Origin: Onishia niordana | GTDB taxonomy: Bacteria > Pseudomonadota > Gammaproteobacteria > Pseudomonadales > Halomonadaceae | Direction of reading: 5' to 3' | NCBI RefSeq assembly: GCF_004798965.1 | Contig: NZ_SDSD01000010.1 | Coordinates: forward strand, 1-64,000 | DNA: 64,000 nucleotides | Shown here: piece after piece, positions 29,876 to 38,448 of the stretch | How the letters are laid out: each line of letters opens with the position of its first letter | How positions within the stretch are numbered: position 1 is the stretch's first letter | The notes under the pieces: model-generated | Told to the model about the DNA's origin: nothing | The model's database searches: none | Seen by the model: the letters and a program-made list of their open reading frames with translations, nothing else | Position numbers and translations under genes: made by a program

Positions 29876-31462
29876 CTAGCCGTTCAAACGAAAGTGTCGA
29901 AGCCGGACACCTAGCGCCGCCAGCCAGGCGAAGTAGGCAAGGGCCCCGCCGGCTACCAGTGCGCCAAGGGTAGCCACACGTAGCCATAGCCCCCAGCCCA
30001 GCCAGACCTGCCAATTGGGCGCCAGCAGATAAAGGCCGAGCCCCATCACCGCACAGCCGCCGCCCAGCTGCAGCGCATAGCGCCCCCAGCCAGGCTGGAA
30101 CACCAGCACCCCCTCGCGGCGCAGCCCCAGTGCCAGCAGTCCGGCATTGAGGAAGGCCGAAAGTGCCGTGGCAAGCGCCAAGCCGGCATGGGCCAGTGGC
30201 CAGATCAGCAGCAGGTTGAAGCCCATGTTGGCGACCATCGCGATAATGCCGATCTTGACCGGTGTCTTGGTGTCCTGTCGGGCGAAGAAGCCCGGCGCCA
30301 GCACTTTAATCAGCATGAAGGCCACCAGACCCAGGGCATAGGCCCGCAGGCTCATGGCTGCCATGGCGATGTCATGATCGGTCATGGCGCCATAGTGAAA
30401 CAGCGTGATCAACAGCGGCTCGGCGAGCACGCCAAGGGCCAGCGCCGCCGGCATGCCCAGCAGCAACACCGCGCGCAGCGCCCAGTCGAGCATCTTGGCA
30501 AAGTGTTCGCTGGACTGTTCGGCGTGGCGCTTGGAAAGCGCCGGCAAAATCACCGTACCGATGGCGATACCGAAGACCCCTAGCGGCAGCTCGACCAAAC
30601 GGTCGGAGTAATAGAGCCAGGACACACTACCCGCCGCCAACAGGGAGGCCAGCACGGTATCCAGCAGCAGGTTGATCTGGGAAACCGACACCCCGAACAG
30701 TGCCGGCGCCATCAGGCGCAGCACCCGCCGCACCCCCTCATGGGCGAATGACGGCCAAGGCTTGGGCATGAGTCCCAGCCGCACCAGGAACGGCACCTGA
30801 AAGACAAGCTGCGCGACACCCGCGATCAACACGCCCCAGGCCAGCGCCATGGCCGGGGCTTCCATCAGTGGCGTCAGCAGCAGCGCCGCGCCGATCAACG
30901 ACAGGTTGAGCAGTACCGGGGTAAAGGCCGGCACCGCGAAGCGGTTCCAGGTGTTGAGCACACTGCCGGAAAAGGCCGTCAGCGAGATCAGCAGCAGATA
31001 CGGAAAGGTCAACTGCAGCATGTCGGCGGTCAGCGCCAGCTTGGCCGGGTCGCGACCAAACCCCGGCGCGAACACCCATACCAGCCAAGGCGCGGCGAGC
31101 ATGGCAAGCGCCGTGATCAGCGCCAGCACCACCGTCAGGCTGCCGGCCACCGCATCGAGCAGCTCACGCACCTCCTCGCGCGTACGCCGGGTAGCGTACT
31201 CGGACAACACCGGCACGAAGGCCTGGTTGAAGGCGCCCTCGGCAAACAGCCGGCGCAGGAAGTTAGGAATCTTGAAGGCGACGAAGAAGGCATCGGCGCC
31301 ACTGCCAGCGCCCAACAGCGCGGCGATGACTACATCGCGTGCTAGCCCCAGCACTCTCGACAACATGGTCATGACACTGACCACCAGCCCCGAACGCAAC
31401 AGGCCGGCGCGAGCGACGGCCTTGCCAGCCGCGGAGGGTGTTGGGGAGTCTTGCTGAGACAC
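29876..31462 (-). CDS. murJ: Lipid II flippase MurJ
   Basis: Moves lipid II across the inner membrane for peptidoglycan assembly. The 528-residue protein has about 14 membrane segments, and the family block SRVLGLARDVVIAALLGAGSGADAFFVAFKIPNFLRRLFAEGAFNQAFVPV near the N-terminus carries the conserved arginines and the FxxAxxxPN site. The start is GTG 31462 (MSQQDSPTPS), with AGAAGGG about 11 bases upstream; no nearby in-frame ATG precedes the first helix. It is the promoter-proximal gene of the murJ-ribF-ileS string. Confidence 0.96.
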   Translation of the reverse strand: MSQQDSPTPSAAGKAVARAGLLRSGLVVSVMTMLSRVLGLARDVVIAALLGAGSGADAFFVAFKIPNFLRRLFAEGAFNQAFVPVLSEYATRRTREEVRELLDAVAGSLTVVLALITALAMLAAPWLVWVFAPGFGRDPAKLALTADMLQLTFPYLLLISLTAFSGSVLNTWNRFAVPAFTPVLLNLSLIGAALLLTPLMEAPAMALAWGVLIAGVAQLVFQVPFLVRLGLMPKPWPSFAHEGVRRVLRLMAPALFGVSVSQINLLLDTVLASLLAAGSVSWLYYSDRLVELPLGVFGIAIGTVILPALSKRHAEQSSEHFAKMLDWALRAVLLLGMPAALALGVLAEPLLITLFHYGAMTDHDIAMAAMSLRAYALGLVAFMLIKVLAPGFFARQDTKTPVKIGIIAMVANMGFNLLLIWPLAHAGLALATALSAFLNAGLLALGLRREGVLVFQPGWGRYALQLGGGCAVMGLGLYLLAPNWQVWLGWGLWLRVATLGALVAGGALAYFAWLAALGVRLRHFRLNG

Positions 31463-31592
31463 GCGCGATCGCCCTTCTGTGTTCGAGCACCTACCCGGTG
31501 AACGCCATGTTCACTTGGTCTGCCTACTGGCTTCGATGCTTGGCGGTAAGAGGCTTGGCCATGAAACGGCCACTCACAAAAGCGTCAGCCAT

Positions 31593-31618
31593 AAAAAAAC
31601 CGGCCGAAGCCGGTTTTT
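31593..31618 (-). terminator. Terminator after rpsT
   Basis: AACCGGC-ttcg-GCCGGTT followed by a run of seven T on the minus strand, with A/T flanks on both sides. It lies 63 bases past rpsT and before murJ. Confidence 0.92.
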
Positions 31619-31680
31619 CCCTGAGGGCAAGAGGCCTTACGCGCATTGCGCGCCGGCCAGTCCCTAGGTCAGCGTCCGGC

Positions 31681-31947
31681 TTACGCAGCCAGCGCCTTAA
31701 TTCGCTTGTTCAGGCGGCTCTTGATGCGAGCGGCCTTCTTCTTGGACAGCGCGTCCTTGTCAGCGATGCGGTCGATGACCGGCTGAGCGGTCTTGAACTC
31801 TGCCATTGCCTGGCTGTGATCGCCGCTTTGGATCGCCTTGATGATGCGCTTGACGTAAGTACGCACCATGGAGCGCTGACTGGCCTTGTGTACGCGACGC
31901 GCTTCGGACTGAAGAGCGCGCTTACGAGCTTGCTTAGAGTTTGCCAC
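31681..31947 (-). CDS. rpsT: 30S ribosomal protein S20
   Basis: The 88-residue S20 protein, MANSKQARKRALQSEARRVHKASQRSMVRTYVKRIIKAI, binds 16S rRNA early in assembly. The start codon is GTG with a strong AAGGAGATAAC site. In E. coli rpsT starts with UUG, and the weak start is part of feedback control by S20, so a non-ATG start here may have the same role. It is a monocistronic gene ended by a strong terminator. Confidence 0.98.
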   Translation of the reverse strand: MANSKQARKRALQSEARRVHKASQRSMVRTYVKRIIKAIQSGDHSQAMAEFKTAQPVIDRIADKDALSKKKAARIKSRLNKRIKALAA

Positions 31948-32070
31948 CGTTATCTCCTTGGAGAATCATTACCGGATTTGCCGGCAACGCTATGTAAATG
32001 TTTGACCCTGCTGGGAAAATTACACAATTCCCAACCGGTTTGGCCGTAAACGTCAACGGGCCGTGTCTGA

Positions 32071-32100
32071 GAGGATGGCATAGTCTAGCATGCCATCCTC
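32071..32100. repeat. Perfect 11-bp inverted repeat between proB and rpsT
   Basis: GAGGATGGCAT and ATGCCATCCTC flank an 8-base loop (agtctagc). It lies 106 bases past proB and 124 bases before rpsT on the same strand. No T-tract follows, so it may be a weak proB terminator or a regulatory site for rpsT. Confidence 0.55.
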
Positions 32101-32161
32101 GGCCTTGCTACAGGCCCCACCGCCTCTGGGCCGAGCTCCCCTAGCAAGTACCTATCTGGCA

Positions 32162-32207
32162 CCCCTGGCCGGGCGCCTCTAGCCGAGCGCCCCTGGCCGG
32201 GCGCCTC
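32162..32207. repeat. 18-bp direct repeat at the proB 3' end
   Basis: CCCCTGGCCGGGCGCCTC occurs twice (32162-32179 and 32190-32207), 28 bases apart. The second copy overlaps the proB stop codon, so this is a local tandem duplication just past the gene. Confidence 0.8.
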
Positions 32208-33345
32208 AAATCACCACCAGGTTATCGCGGTGGATCAACTCGGGCGCCTCCATATAGCCGAGCAGCCCCTCGATCTGGTTGCTTGGCTTACCGAGAATGC
32301 GCGCGGCATCCTCGGCGCCGTAGTTGATCAAGCCCTTGGCGATGCGCACCCCATGCTCATCGACGCACTCCACCATGTCGCCGCGCACGAAATCGCCGGA
32401 AAGGGTCTTGACGCCCACCGGCAGCAGGCTCGAGCCGCGCTCACGGAGTACCGTGACGGCCCCCGCATCCAGGGTCAGCCGGCCACGCACCTGCAGCTGC
32501 CCCGCCAGCCAGCGCTTGCGGGCAGCGATCGGTGCCTGCTCCGGACGCAGCAGGGTGCCCAACCGCTCGCCATCGATCAGCCGCGTCAGCACGTCTGGCT
32601 GACGGCCACTGGCAATCGCCGTCACCGCACCGGAGCGGGCCGCAAGACGCGCCGCCCGCACCTTGGTCGTCATGCCGCCCCGACCAAGCACGCCGCCACC
32701 GCCAGCCATCGCCGCCAGGCGCGCATCGTCGGCACGCGCCTCGGGAATCAGACTTGCCTGCGGGTTATGGCGTGGATCGGCATCGAAGAGCCCCTCCTGA
32801 TCGGTCAGGATGATCAGCGCATCGGCCTCCAGCAGGTTAGCGACCAGCGCCCCCAGGGTATCGTTATCACCAAAGCGGATCTCGTCGGTGACCACGGTGT
32901 CGTTCTCATTGACCACCGGCACCACCCTCAACTGCACTAGGGTGCGCAGCGCCGAACGGGCATTCAGGTAGCGCTTGCGGTTGGACAAATCGTCATGGGT
33001 GAGCAGGATCTGCGCCGTCAGCACGTCATGGCGAGCGAAGTGGCTCTCGTAGCATTCGGTCAGCACGTTCTGGCCCACCGCCGCCGCCGCCTGCAGGGCA
33101 TGTACGGCACTGGGCCGCGATTGCCAGCCCAGACGCACCATGCCGGCGGCCACGGCGCCTGACGATACCAGCACCACTTCAATGCCGCGGCGATGCAACT
33201 CGGCGACCTGGTCGACCCAGCCACCAATCGCCGGCTCATCAAGGCCGCGACCGTCGTTGGTCAACAGGGCACTGCCGATCTTCACGACCACCCGCCGCGC
33301 ACCTGCCAGGGCTTCACGCCCCGGCGCCTGCTCACTGCCCGTCAT
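32206..33345 (-). CDS. proB: Glutamate 5-kinase
   Basis: Phosphorylates glutamate in the first step of proline synthesis. The 379-residue protein has the amino acid kinase domain ([51 protein letters not shown]) and a C-terminal PUA domain (about 280-370, [20 protein letters not shown]). ATG 33345 has GGGAG upstream; a GTG at 33354 is also in frame. It follows obgE on the same strand after 60 bases. Proline synthesis matters for osmoadaptation in halophiles, but nothing in the control region shows osmotic regulation. Confidence 0.96.
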   Translation of the reverse strand: MTGSEQAPGREALAGARRVVVKIGSALLTNDGRGLDEPAIGGWVDQVAELHRRGIEVVLVSSGAVAAGMVRLGWQSRPSAVHALQAAAAVGQNVLTECYESHFARHDVLTAQILLTHDDLSNRKRYLNARSALRTLVQLRVVPVVNENDTVVTDEIRFGDNDTLGALVANLLEADALIILTDQEGLFDADPRHNPQASLIPEARADDARLAAMAGGGGVLGRGGMTTKVRAARLAARSGAVTAIASGRQPDVLTRLIDGERLGTLLRPEQAPIAARKRWLAGQLQVRGRLTLDAGAVTVLRERGSSLLPVGVKTLSGDFVRGDMVECVDEHGVRIAKGLINYGAEDAARILGKPSNQIEGLLGYMEAPELIHRDNLVVI

Positions 33346-33405
33346 CCCCTGCACTCCCGGTAAACCATCGCCCGATCCGTCATCACCCCGCCAGACCTCG
33401 ACACA

Positions 33406-34596
33406 TCAGGGCGCGTATTCGACCTCGACATCGTAATCATCGTCGTCGAAATCATCATCATCGTCGTCGCCGAAGGTCTTGCGCTTGCGGCCCAGCCGCG
33501 CTTCGGTGCGCGCGACTGACTCGCGCTCCATGCGCTCGCGCATCTCGCGCTCGTGTTCGGCAACGGCCTCGTCTTCATTCTCGAGGCGACGCTGTTCGGT
33601 CAGCCAGCGATACACCGCTTGCACCAGCGGGTCACAGCCATCGCTTGAGATGGCCGAGACACGAAACACCGGCCCCTGCCAACCAAGACGCTCGACAATG
33701 GCATTGGCCACGGCCTCGCGTTCATCTTCGGGCAGCAGGTCGAACTTGTTGAGCACCAGCCAGCGCGGCCGCTCGGAGAGCGCCTGGGAGAAGGTCTCGA
33801 GCTCATGCACGATCGCCTCGGCGGACTCGACCGGGTCGGTCTCGTCGAACGGCGCCACATCGACCACATGCAGCAGCAGACGTGTGCGCGTCAAATGCTT
33901 GAGGAAGCGCAGCCCCAGACCTGCCCCGTCGGAGGCACCCTCGATCAGCCCCGGCACATCAGCCATCACGAAATGCTGATGCTGGCCGAGCTTCACGACG
34001 CCGAGATTCGGCACCAGGGTCGTGAACGGGTAGTTGGCGACCTTGGGCTTGGCCGCCGACACCGCGCGAATCAGCGTCGACTTGCCGGCGTTGGGCATGC
34101 CCAGCAGACCGACATCCGCCATCACCTTCATTTCCAGGCGCAGGTTGCGACGCTCACCGTCGGTGCCTGGCGTGGTGCGGCGTGGCGCCCGATTGGTCGA
34201 CGACTTGAAATGGATGTTACCCAGCCCGCGTCGGCCACCCTGAGCCACCAGCACGACCTGACCGATCTCGGTGACATCGGCGATCACCTCGAGGGTATCC
34301 TCGTCGATCACCGTCGTGCCTACCGGCACCTTGACGTGCAGGTCCTCGCCGGCGCGGCCACTCATCTGCCGCCCCTGTCCGGGCCGGCCGTTCTCGGACT
34401 TGTAGAAGCGCTGGTACTTGAAGTCGATCAGGGTATTGAGGGCATCGTCACCGATCAGGTAGACACACCCGCCATGACCGCCATCGCCGCCATCCGGGCC
34501 ACCCTTGGGCACGTACTTCTCGCGCCGGAAGCTCAGGCAGCCGTTGCCGCCGTTGCCGGCTTCAACGATGATCGAGGCTTCGTCGAGGAACTGCAT
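33406..34596 (-). CDS. obgE: GTPase ObgE/CgtA
   Basis: A 396-residue ribosome-associated GTPase. The glycine-rich Obg fold spans about 1-158 ([33 protein letters not shown]). The G domain has [13 protein letters not shown] (G1), [16 protein letters not shown] (G3) and LNKFDLL (G4). The C-terminus is a very acidic tail ([20 protein letters not shown]). Acidic tails are known in gammaproteobacterial Obg; this one is strong. It lies downstream of rplU-rpmA behind a terminator and upstream of proB. Confidence 0.97.
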   Translation of the reverse strand: MQFLDEASIIVEAGNGGNGCLSFRREKYVPKGGPDGGDGGHGGCVYLIGDDALNTLIDFKYQRFYKSENGRPGQGRQMSGRAGEDLHVKVPVGTTVIDEDTLEVIADVTEIGQVVLVAQGGRRGLGNIHFKSSTNRAPRRTTPGTDGERRNLRLEMKVMADVGLLGMPNAGKSTLIRAVSAAKPKVANYPFTTLVPNLGVVKLGQHQHFVMADVPGLIEGASDGAGLGLRFLKHLTRTRLLLHVVDVAPFDETDPVESAEAIVHELETFSQALSERPRWLVLNKFDLLPEDEREAVANAIVERLGWQGPVFRVSAISSDGCDPLVQAVYRWLTEQRRLENEDEAVAEHEREMRERMERESVARTEARLGRKRKTFGDDDDDDFDDDDYDVEVEYAP

Positions 34597-34634
34597 CTGT
34601 CACTCTCCTGACGGGATATTACCGTCATGATACG

Positions 34635-34664
34635 AAAAGGCCCCGCCGGGGCGGGGCCTTTTTT
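34635..34664 (-). terminator. Terminator between rpmA and obgE
   Basis: AAAAGGCCCCGC-cgggg-GCGGGGCCTTTTTT: a long GC stem with A/T tracts on both sides, 19 bases past rpmA. Confidence 0.92.
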
Positions 34665-34683
34665 ACTGCAGGTTCGCGGCGTC

Positions 34684-34941
34684 TCAGGCAGAGACGACAG
34701 TCACGAACTTGCGGTTCTTCGGGCCCTTGGTCTCGAACTTGACCACACCTTCGTCCAGAGCGAACAGGGTGTGATCCTTGCCGATGCCAACGCCAGTGCC
34801 GGCGTGGAACTTGGTGCCACGCTGACGCACGATGATGTTGCCCGGTGCAGCGGCCTGGCCGCCGAACAGTTTCACACCAAGACGCTTGGATTCGGAATCG
34901 CGACCGTTGCGGGTAGAGCCCGCTGCTTTCTTATGTGCCAT
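34684..34941 (-). CDS. rpmA: 50S ribosomal protein L27
   Basis: The 85-residue L27, [48 protein letters not shown], whose N-terminus reaches the peptidyl-transferase centre. It follows rplU by 34 bases as in almost all bacteria. The N-terminus begins directly with the mature form ([12 protein letters not shown]), with no cleavable Firmicutes-type extension. Confidence 0.98.
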   Translation of the reverse strand: MAHKKAAGSTRNGRDSESKRLGVKLFGGQAAAPGNIIVRQRGTKFHAGTGVGIGKDHTLFALDEGVVKFETKGPKNRKFVTVVSA

Positions 34942-34975
34942 TACGAAAACCTCCTGTTAAGGGGGACCGCTGCGC

Positions 34976-35287
34976 TTAGGCAGAGATACCGGTGATCTTG
35001 ACTTCAGTGAACCACTGACGGTGGCCCTGACGCTTCATGGAGTGCTTACGGCGACGGAACTTGATGATCGACACCTTATCGCCACGGCCATGAGAAACGA
35101 CTTCTGCCGCCACTTTGGCACCCTCGACCAGCGGAGCGCCAACCTTGACGTCATCGCCATCGGCGACCATCAGCACTTCGTCAAACTGCAGGCTTTCGCC
35201 GGTGGCCACTTCGAGCTTCTCGAGCTTCAGGGTCTGGCCTTCCTGAACGCGGTACTGCTTGCCACCGCTCTTGATAACTGCGTACAT
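34976..35287 (-). CDS. rplU: 50S ribosomal protein L21
   Basis: A 103-residue protein, [53 protein letters not shown] 35287 is the conserved start; the frame extends 5 codons upstream. It binds 23S rRNA and L20. It is the first gene of rplU-rpmA, with a near-consensus promoter upstream, and divergent from ispB. Confidence 0.97.
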   Translation of the reverse strand: MYAVIKSGGKQYRVQEGQTLKLEKLEVATGESLQFDEVLMVADGDDVKVGAPLVEGAKVAAEVVSHGRGDKVSIIKFRRRKHSMKRQGHRQWFTEVKITGISA

Positions 35288-35394
35288 AGCGTATGTCTCC
35301 AAACACTCATCGGGTTGAGCTCTTCATCGGCCTGCGGCGAGTGGCGCCCCTTTTGGCAACCATCTGACAGGGAGCATGATGAGTCGGGGGCGGG

Positions 35395-35423
35395 ATTATA
35401 ATCGCCCGGCACGCGCCAAGCAA
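35395..35423 (-). promoter_or_regulatory. Promoter of rplU-rpmA
   Basis: On the minus strand TTGCTT (35423-35418), 17 bases, then TATAAT (35400-35395). The ATTATAAT core also provides a TATAAT on the plus strand (35397-35402), so divergent ispB transcription could start from the same site. Confidence 0.7.
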
Positions 35424-35551
35424 GTCAAGCCCCCTTCCTCGCGCCGCGCCTCGCTTGACGCCCCAACAGGCGCCCCATAGCATAAGCGCCATCATTCAAG
35501 CCGGCAGTGCCCACGAAGGCCGACTCCCACCTATATACAAGCAGCTAGCCC

Positions 35552-36526
35552 ATGCAGCCTACAGCGTCGCCTATTCATGCGGCGGTGGCCGAGGACTTCG
35601 CCGCCGTCAACCGCACCATCCTGGCCCAGCTGACCTCCCGGGTCCCGCTCGTCGAAACCATCGGCAACTACATCATCGAAAGCGGCGGCAAGCGGCTGCG
35701 CCCGCTGCTGGTGCTGCTGGCCGCCCGCTCACTCGGCTACGAGGGCGACCGCCACATTACCCTGGCGACGCTGATCGAGTTCATGCATACCTCGACGCTG
35801 CTCCACGACGACGTGGTCGACGAATCGCACCTGCGCCGCGGCAAGAAAACTGCCAACGATGCCTGGGGCAACGCCCCTTCTGTACTGGTCGGTGACTTCC
35901 TCTACTCCCGCTCTTTCCAGATGATGGTCGACGTCGGCTCGATGCGAGTCATGGAAGTACTGTCAGCGGCCACCTGCACCATCGCCGAAGGCGAAGTGCT
36001 GCAGTTGACGAATATCGGCAACCCCGACATCGACGAAGCCGCCTACTTCGAGACGATCCAGGGCAAGACCGCCATGCTCTTCGAAGCCGCCAGCCACAGT
36101 GGTGCGATTCTCGCCGGCGCAAGCGCCGAGCAGGAAGCCGCGCTGCAGCGCTTCGGCCGCTATCTGGGCCTTGCCTTCCAGCTGGTCGATGATCTGCTCG
36201 ACTACCAGGGCGACGCCAAGGCAATGGGCAAGAACGTCGGCGACGACCTGGCCGAAGGCAAGCCCACCCTGCCGCTGATCCAGGCCATGGCCAAGGGCTC
36301 CCCCGAGCAGGCCAAGCTGATTCGCCAGGCCATCCGCAAGGGCGGCCTTGATCATCTCGATGAGGTGCTGGCCATCGTGCACGACACCGGCGCACTCGAG
36401 TACACCCGTGAACGGGCCGTTGCCATGGCAGACAAGGCCTTGGCCGAGCTGGACGCCCTGTCGCCCAGCGTTTACCGAGACACCATGGCCGAGCTGACTC
36501 ACCTGGCGGTCGACAGGCAGACCTGA
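35552..36526 (+). CDS. ispB: All-trans polyprenyl (octaprenyl-type) diphosphate synthase
   Basis: A 324-residue trans-isoprenyl diphosphate synthase supplying the ubiquinone side chain. The two aspartate-rich motifs are LLHDDVVDESHLRRG (about residue 85) and FQLVDDLLDYQGDA (about 212). GKRLRPLL near residue 50 binds IPP. It lies divergent to rplU as in E. coli and Pseudomonas. Chain length (octaprenyl or nonaprenyl) cannot be fixed from sequence alone. Confidence 0.95.
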   Translation: MQPTASPIHAAVAEDFAAVNRTILAQLTSRVPLVETIGNYIIESGGKRLRPLLVLLAARSLGYEGDRHITLATLIEFMHTSTLLHDDVVDESHLRRGKKTANDAWGNAPSVLVGDFLYSRSFQMMVDVGSMRVMEVLSAATCTIAEGEVLQLTNIGNPDIDEAAYFETIQGKTAMLFEAASHSGAILAGASAEQEAALQRFGRYLGLAFQLVDDLLDYQGDAKAMGKNVGDDLAEGKPTLPLIQAMAKGSPEQAKLIRQAIRKGGLDHLDEVLAIVHDTGALEYTRERAVAMADKALAELDALSPSVYRDTMAELTHLAVDRQT

Positions 36527-36570
36527 GCCAAAACGGACGATAGCTGAAAAAAGCCAATCACAGGCAGGGC

Positions 36571-36598
36571 TTGCATCCCACCAATGGATCCGTATAAT
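36571..36598 (+). promoter_or_regulatory. Promoter of the proline tRNA gene
   Basis: TTGCAT, 16 bases, then a perfect TATAAT ending 31 bases before the tRNA. Confidence 0.75.
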
Positions 36599-36629
36599 GC
36601 GTCTCCGTTGGGTCGCAAGCCCCACGCAT

Positions 36630-36706
36630 CGGAGTATAGCTCAGCTTGGTAGAGCGCTGCCTTCGGGAGGCAGAGGTCGTAGGTTCGAATCCTGCTACTC
36701 CGACCA
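36630..36706 (+). tRNA. tRNA-Pro (CGG anticodon)
   Basis: A 77-base cloverleaf. The acceptor arms CGGAGTA/TACTCCG pair with C1-G72, typical for bacterial proline tRNA. The anticodon stem is CTGCC/GGCAG around the loop TTCGGGA, giving anticodon CGG for codon CCG. The T-loop is TTCGAAT, and A73 with CCA are encoded. It has its own promoter and terminator. Confidence 0.97.
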
Positions 36707-36717
36707 AGAACATCAGT

Positions 36718-36757
36718 AAAAACGGCCACTTAGCTCATCAGAGCGGTGGCCGTTTTT
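36718..36757 (+). terminator. Terminator of the proline tRNA gene
   Basis: AAAAACGGCCAC and GTGGCCGTTTTT pair across a 16-base loop, ending in a T-run, 11 bases after the tRNA. Confidence 0.88.
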
Positions 36758-36887
36758 CGTTGTGCTCGGCTTCAGGTTCCAAACAGGTGACATTCGAGCA
36801 GACCCAATGGCGCATCAAATCTGCCAGCGCCTTGGCTGGCAACGCTTCCTCAAGAGGGGATGCAGCCGACAGCTGTGCTCGTAGGGG

Positions 36888-38045
36888 TTAAGAATCCCGA
36901 TCCGCCCTCGCCTCATCCCTGCCATATCGCCATCTCACAAGACGCTTGCGAATCACCTCGGCGCATCCGCCTGCCAGCAGACCCCAGAACGGATCAATGA
37001 CAGCGGTAAAACCTGCCGTTACGACAATCACTGGCCAGCACGATGGCCTGCAGTCAGTGAGCCGCCTAGAGACCGCCAACTGTCCCGCCGTTACCAACAG
37101 AAGCGATCCCAGCCCTGCCCCTGGTATGGCAGCAAGAACGGTGAGGCCGACCCCACCCGGTAGCAACGCGAACGCGATCAACGCCACGCCAATCATGAGG
37201 GGCGCGCCGCCGCTGCGTGCGCCAAAGCGATAATGAGCCGCCAGGCCACCCGCACCATGACACATGGGCAATGCCCCCAAGGGGGGCAGGAACAGATTCG
37301 CAAGACCGCTACTGATCGAGAGTCTTACCGGCGTTACATGAGAGGCCCGGTCGCCGAAATAATCACCCGCGAGCAGGGCAGTGAGCAGAATGGCGTTGGT
37401 GAAGGTTAGCGAGAGTTGTGGCAGCACGAAAACCGACATTGCGCGTTCAACCTCGGCAGGCGAGGGCCAGGTCGGCAAGGCAACCAGCCCCGATGGAAGT
37501 GCTCCGACATCCAGTCCTGGCACGTCAAGTGCCTGGGCCATTAGGACTGCCACTACCAAGGCGACCAGGGAGGCCGGATAGCGCGGTGATACCAGCAGGC
37601 CAGAAAGCAATGCCAGCGTCACCATGGCAATCAAGGGTGCCGATGCCATCAGCTCCAGGCTCATGTGAGCGAGTGCCAGCCCGAGCCCAAGCTGGAGGCC
37701 GGCAAGCACCGACTGCGGTACGAGGCGCGCTATTCGGTTGATCCCGCCTGTCGATCCGAGAATCAGAAGGGTCACGCCGATAATGACGCCGCTAGCAGCA
37801 AGCCCACCGGGAGAGATCCCTGCGGTAAGCAGAGCGGCTGCTACCGCCTTCATGGGCTGCACCGGCACCGGGAGGCGATAATAGACCGCTGAAGCGATAT
37901 AAAAGACGGCAAACCCTAGCAAGACCGGAGTCGGAGCCAACCCGACCAGGGCGATCGTGCCAAGCATCATCGGCAAGAGCGTGCCAATATCGCCTAGCGC
38001 CCCATTCACCTCTCGCAGGGTGAAAACAAACCTCTCGCCTCTCAT
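36888..38045 (-). CDS. MOT1-like putative molybdate/sulfate transporter
   Basis: A highly hydrophobic permease of about 385 residues with some 10-12 helices. Family marks of the MOT1/SulP-related group are EVNGALGDIGTLLPMM near the N-terminus and PMCHGAGGLAAHYRFGARSGGAP near residue 265. MOT1 proteins take up molybdate, and related proteins sulfate. ATG 38045 is used; GTG codons at 38060 and 38057 are alternatives. It lies alone downstream of tRNA-Pro, convergent to it. A palindrome directly upstream may be its operator. No modABC or moa genes are near. Confidence 0.85.
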   Translation of the reverse strand: MRGERFVFTLREVNGALGDIGTLLPMMLGTIALVGLAPTPVLLGFAVFYIASAVYYRLPVPVQPMKAVAAALLTAGISPGGLAASGVIIGVTLLILGSTGGINRIARLVPQSVLAGLQLGLGLALAHMSLELMASAPLIAMVTLALLSGLLVSPRYPASLVALVVAVLMAQALDVPGLDVGALPSGLVALPTWPSPAEVERAMSVFVLPQLSLTFTNAILLTALLAGDYFGDRASHVTPVRLSISSGLANLFLPPLGALPMCHGAGGLAAHYRFGARSGGAPLMIGVALIAFALLPGGVGLTVLAAIPGAGLGSLLLVTAGQLAVSRRLTDCRPSCWPVIVVTAGFTAVIDPFWGLLAGGCAEVIRKRLVRWRYGRDEARADRDS

Positions 38046-38060
38046 CCCAATGCTCACCAC

Positions 38061-38090
38061 ATGTTCTTGCCTGCAAGAAAGTCAGAACAT
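38061..38090. promoter_or_regulatory. Overlapping inverted repeats upstream of the MOT1-like gene
   Basis: TTCTTGCCTGCAAGAA (38064-38079) is a 7+2+7 perfect palindrome. ATGTTCT/AGAACAT (38061-38067 and 38084-38090) overlaps it. They sit 16 bases before the transporter start, where a repressor would block translation or transcription. The remaining bases 38091-38448 hold no gene I can support. Confidence 0.55.
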
Positions 38091-38448
38091 CCGGATATGC
38101 CGCGCTCGGACCAGATGACCCCGCTTACGGAGTGTGTAGCAGCGCTTTAAACACCGGATGCTCTCTTCAAGGTCCAATAATATAAGCTTTACGCAGACGA
38201 GGATGATGTCGAAACCGACATGGTCGGATGTGGCACTCCGCATGTGAAACCAAGGTCTGAAAAGCTCGCTTGCAGCGCAACGATCTGTGCACATCAGGCC
38301 TTTACCTTGAGCACGCGTCGTCACCCAGGCGTTGAAATCGCCCGCTTTGCCGCAAACAGGACTCCTCTGGTCGTTGTTGCACCCGTTCTCAAGGGCACTA
38401 TGTTGGACTCTGACAAGATAGATGATTACAACCAGAAGGGGTTCATCG

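Noticed and set aside
32100..32210. CRISPR-like repeat
   Set aside because: Only two copies of an 18-mer with 10-base spacing; a local duplication, not an array.
36630..36887. tRNA-Pro as an integration site for a genomic island
   Set aside because: No integrase and no repeat of the tRNA 3' end was noticed in the accessory region to its right.
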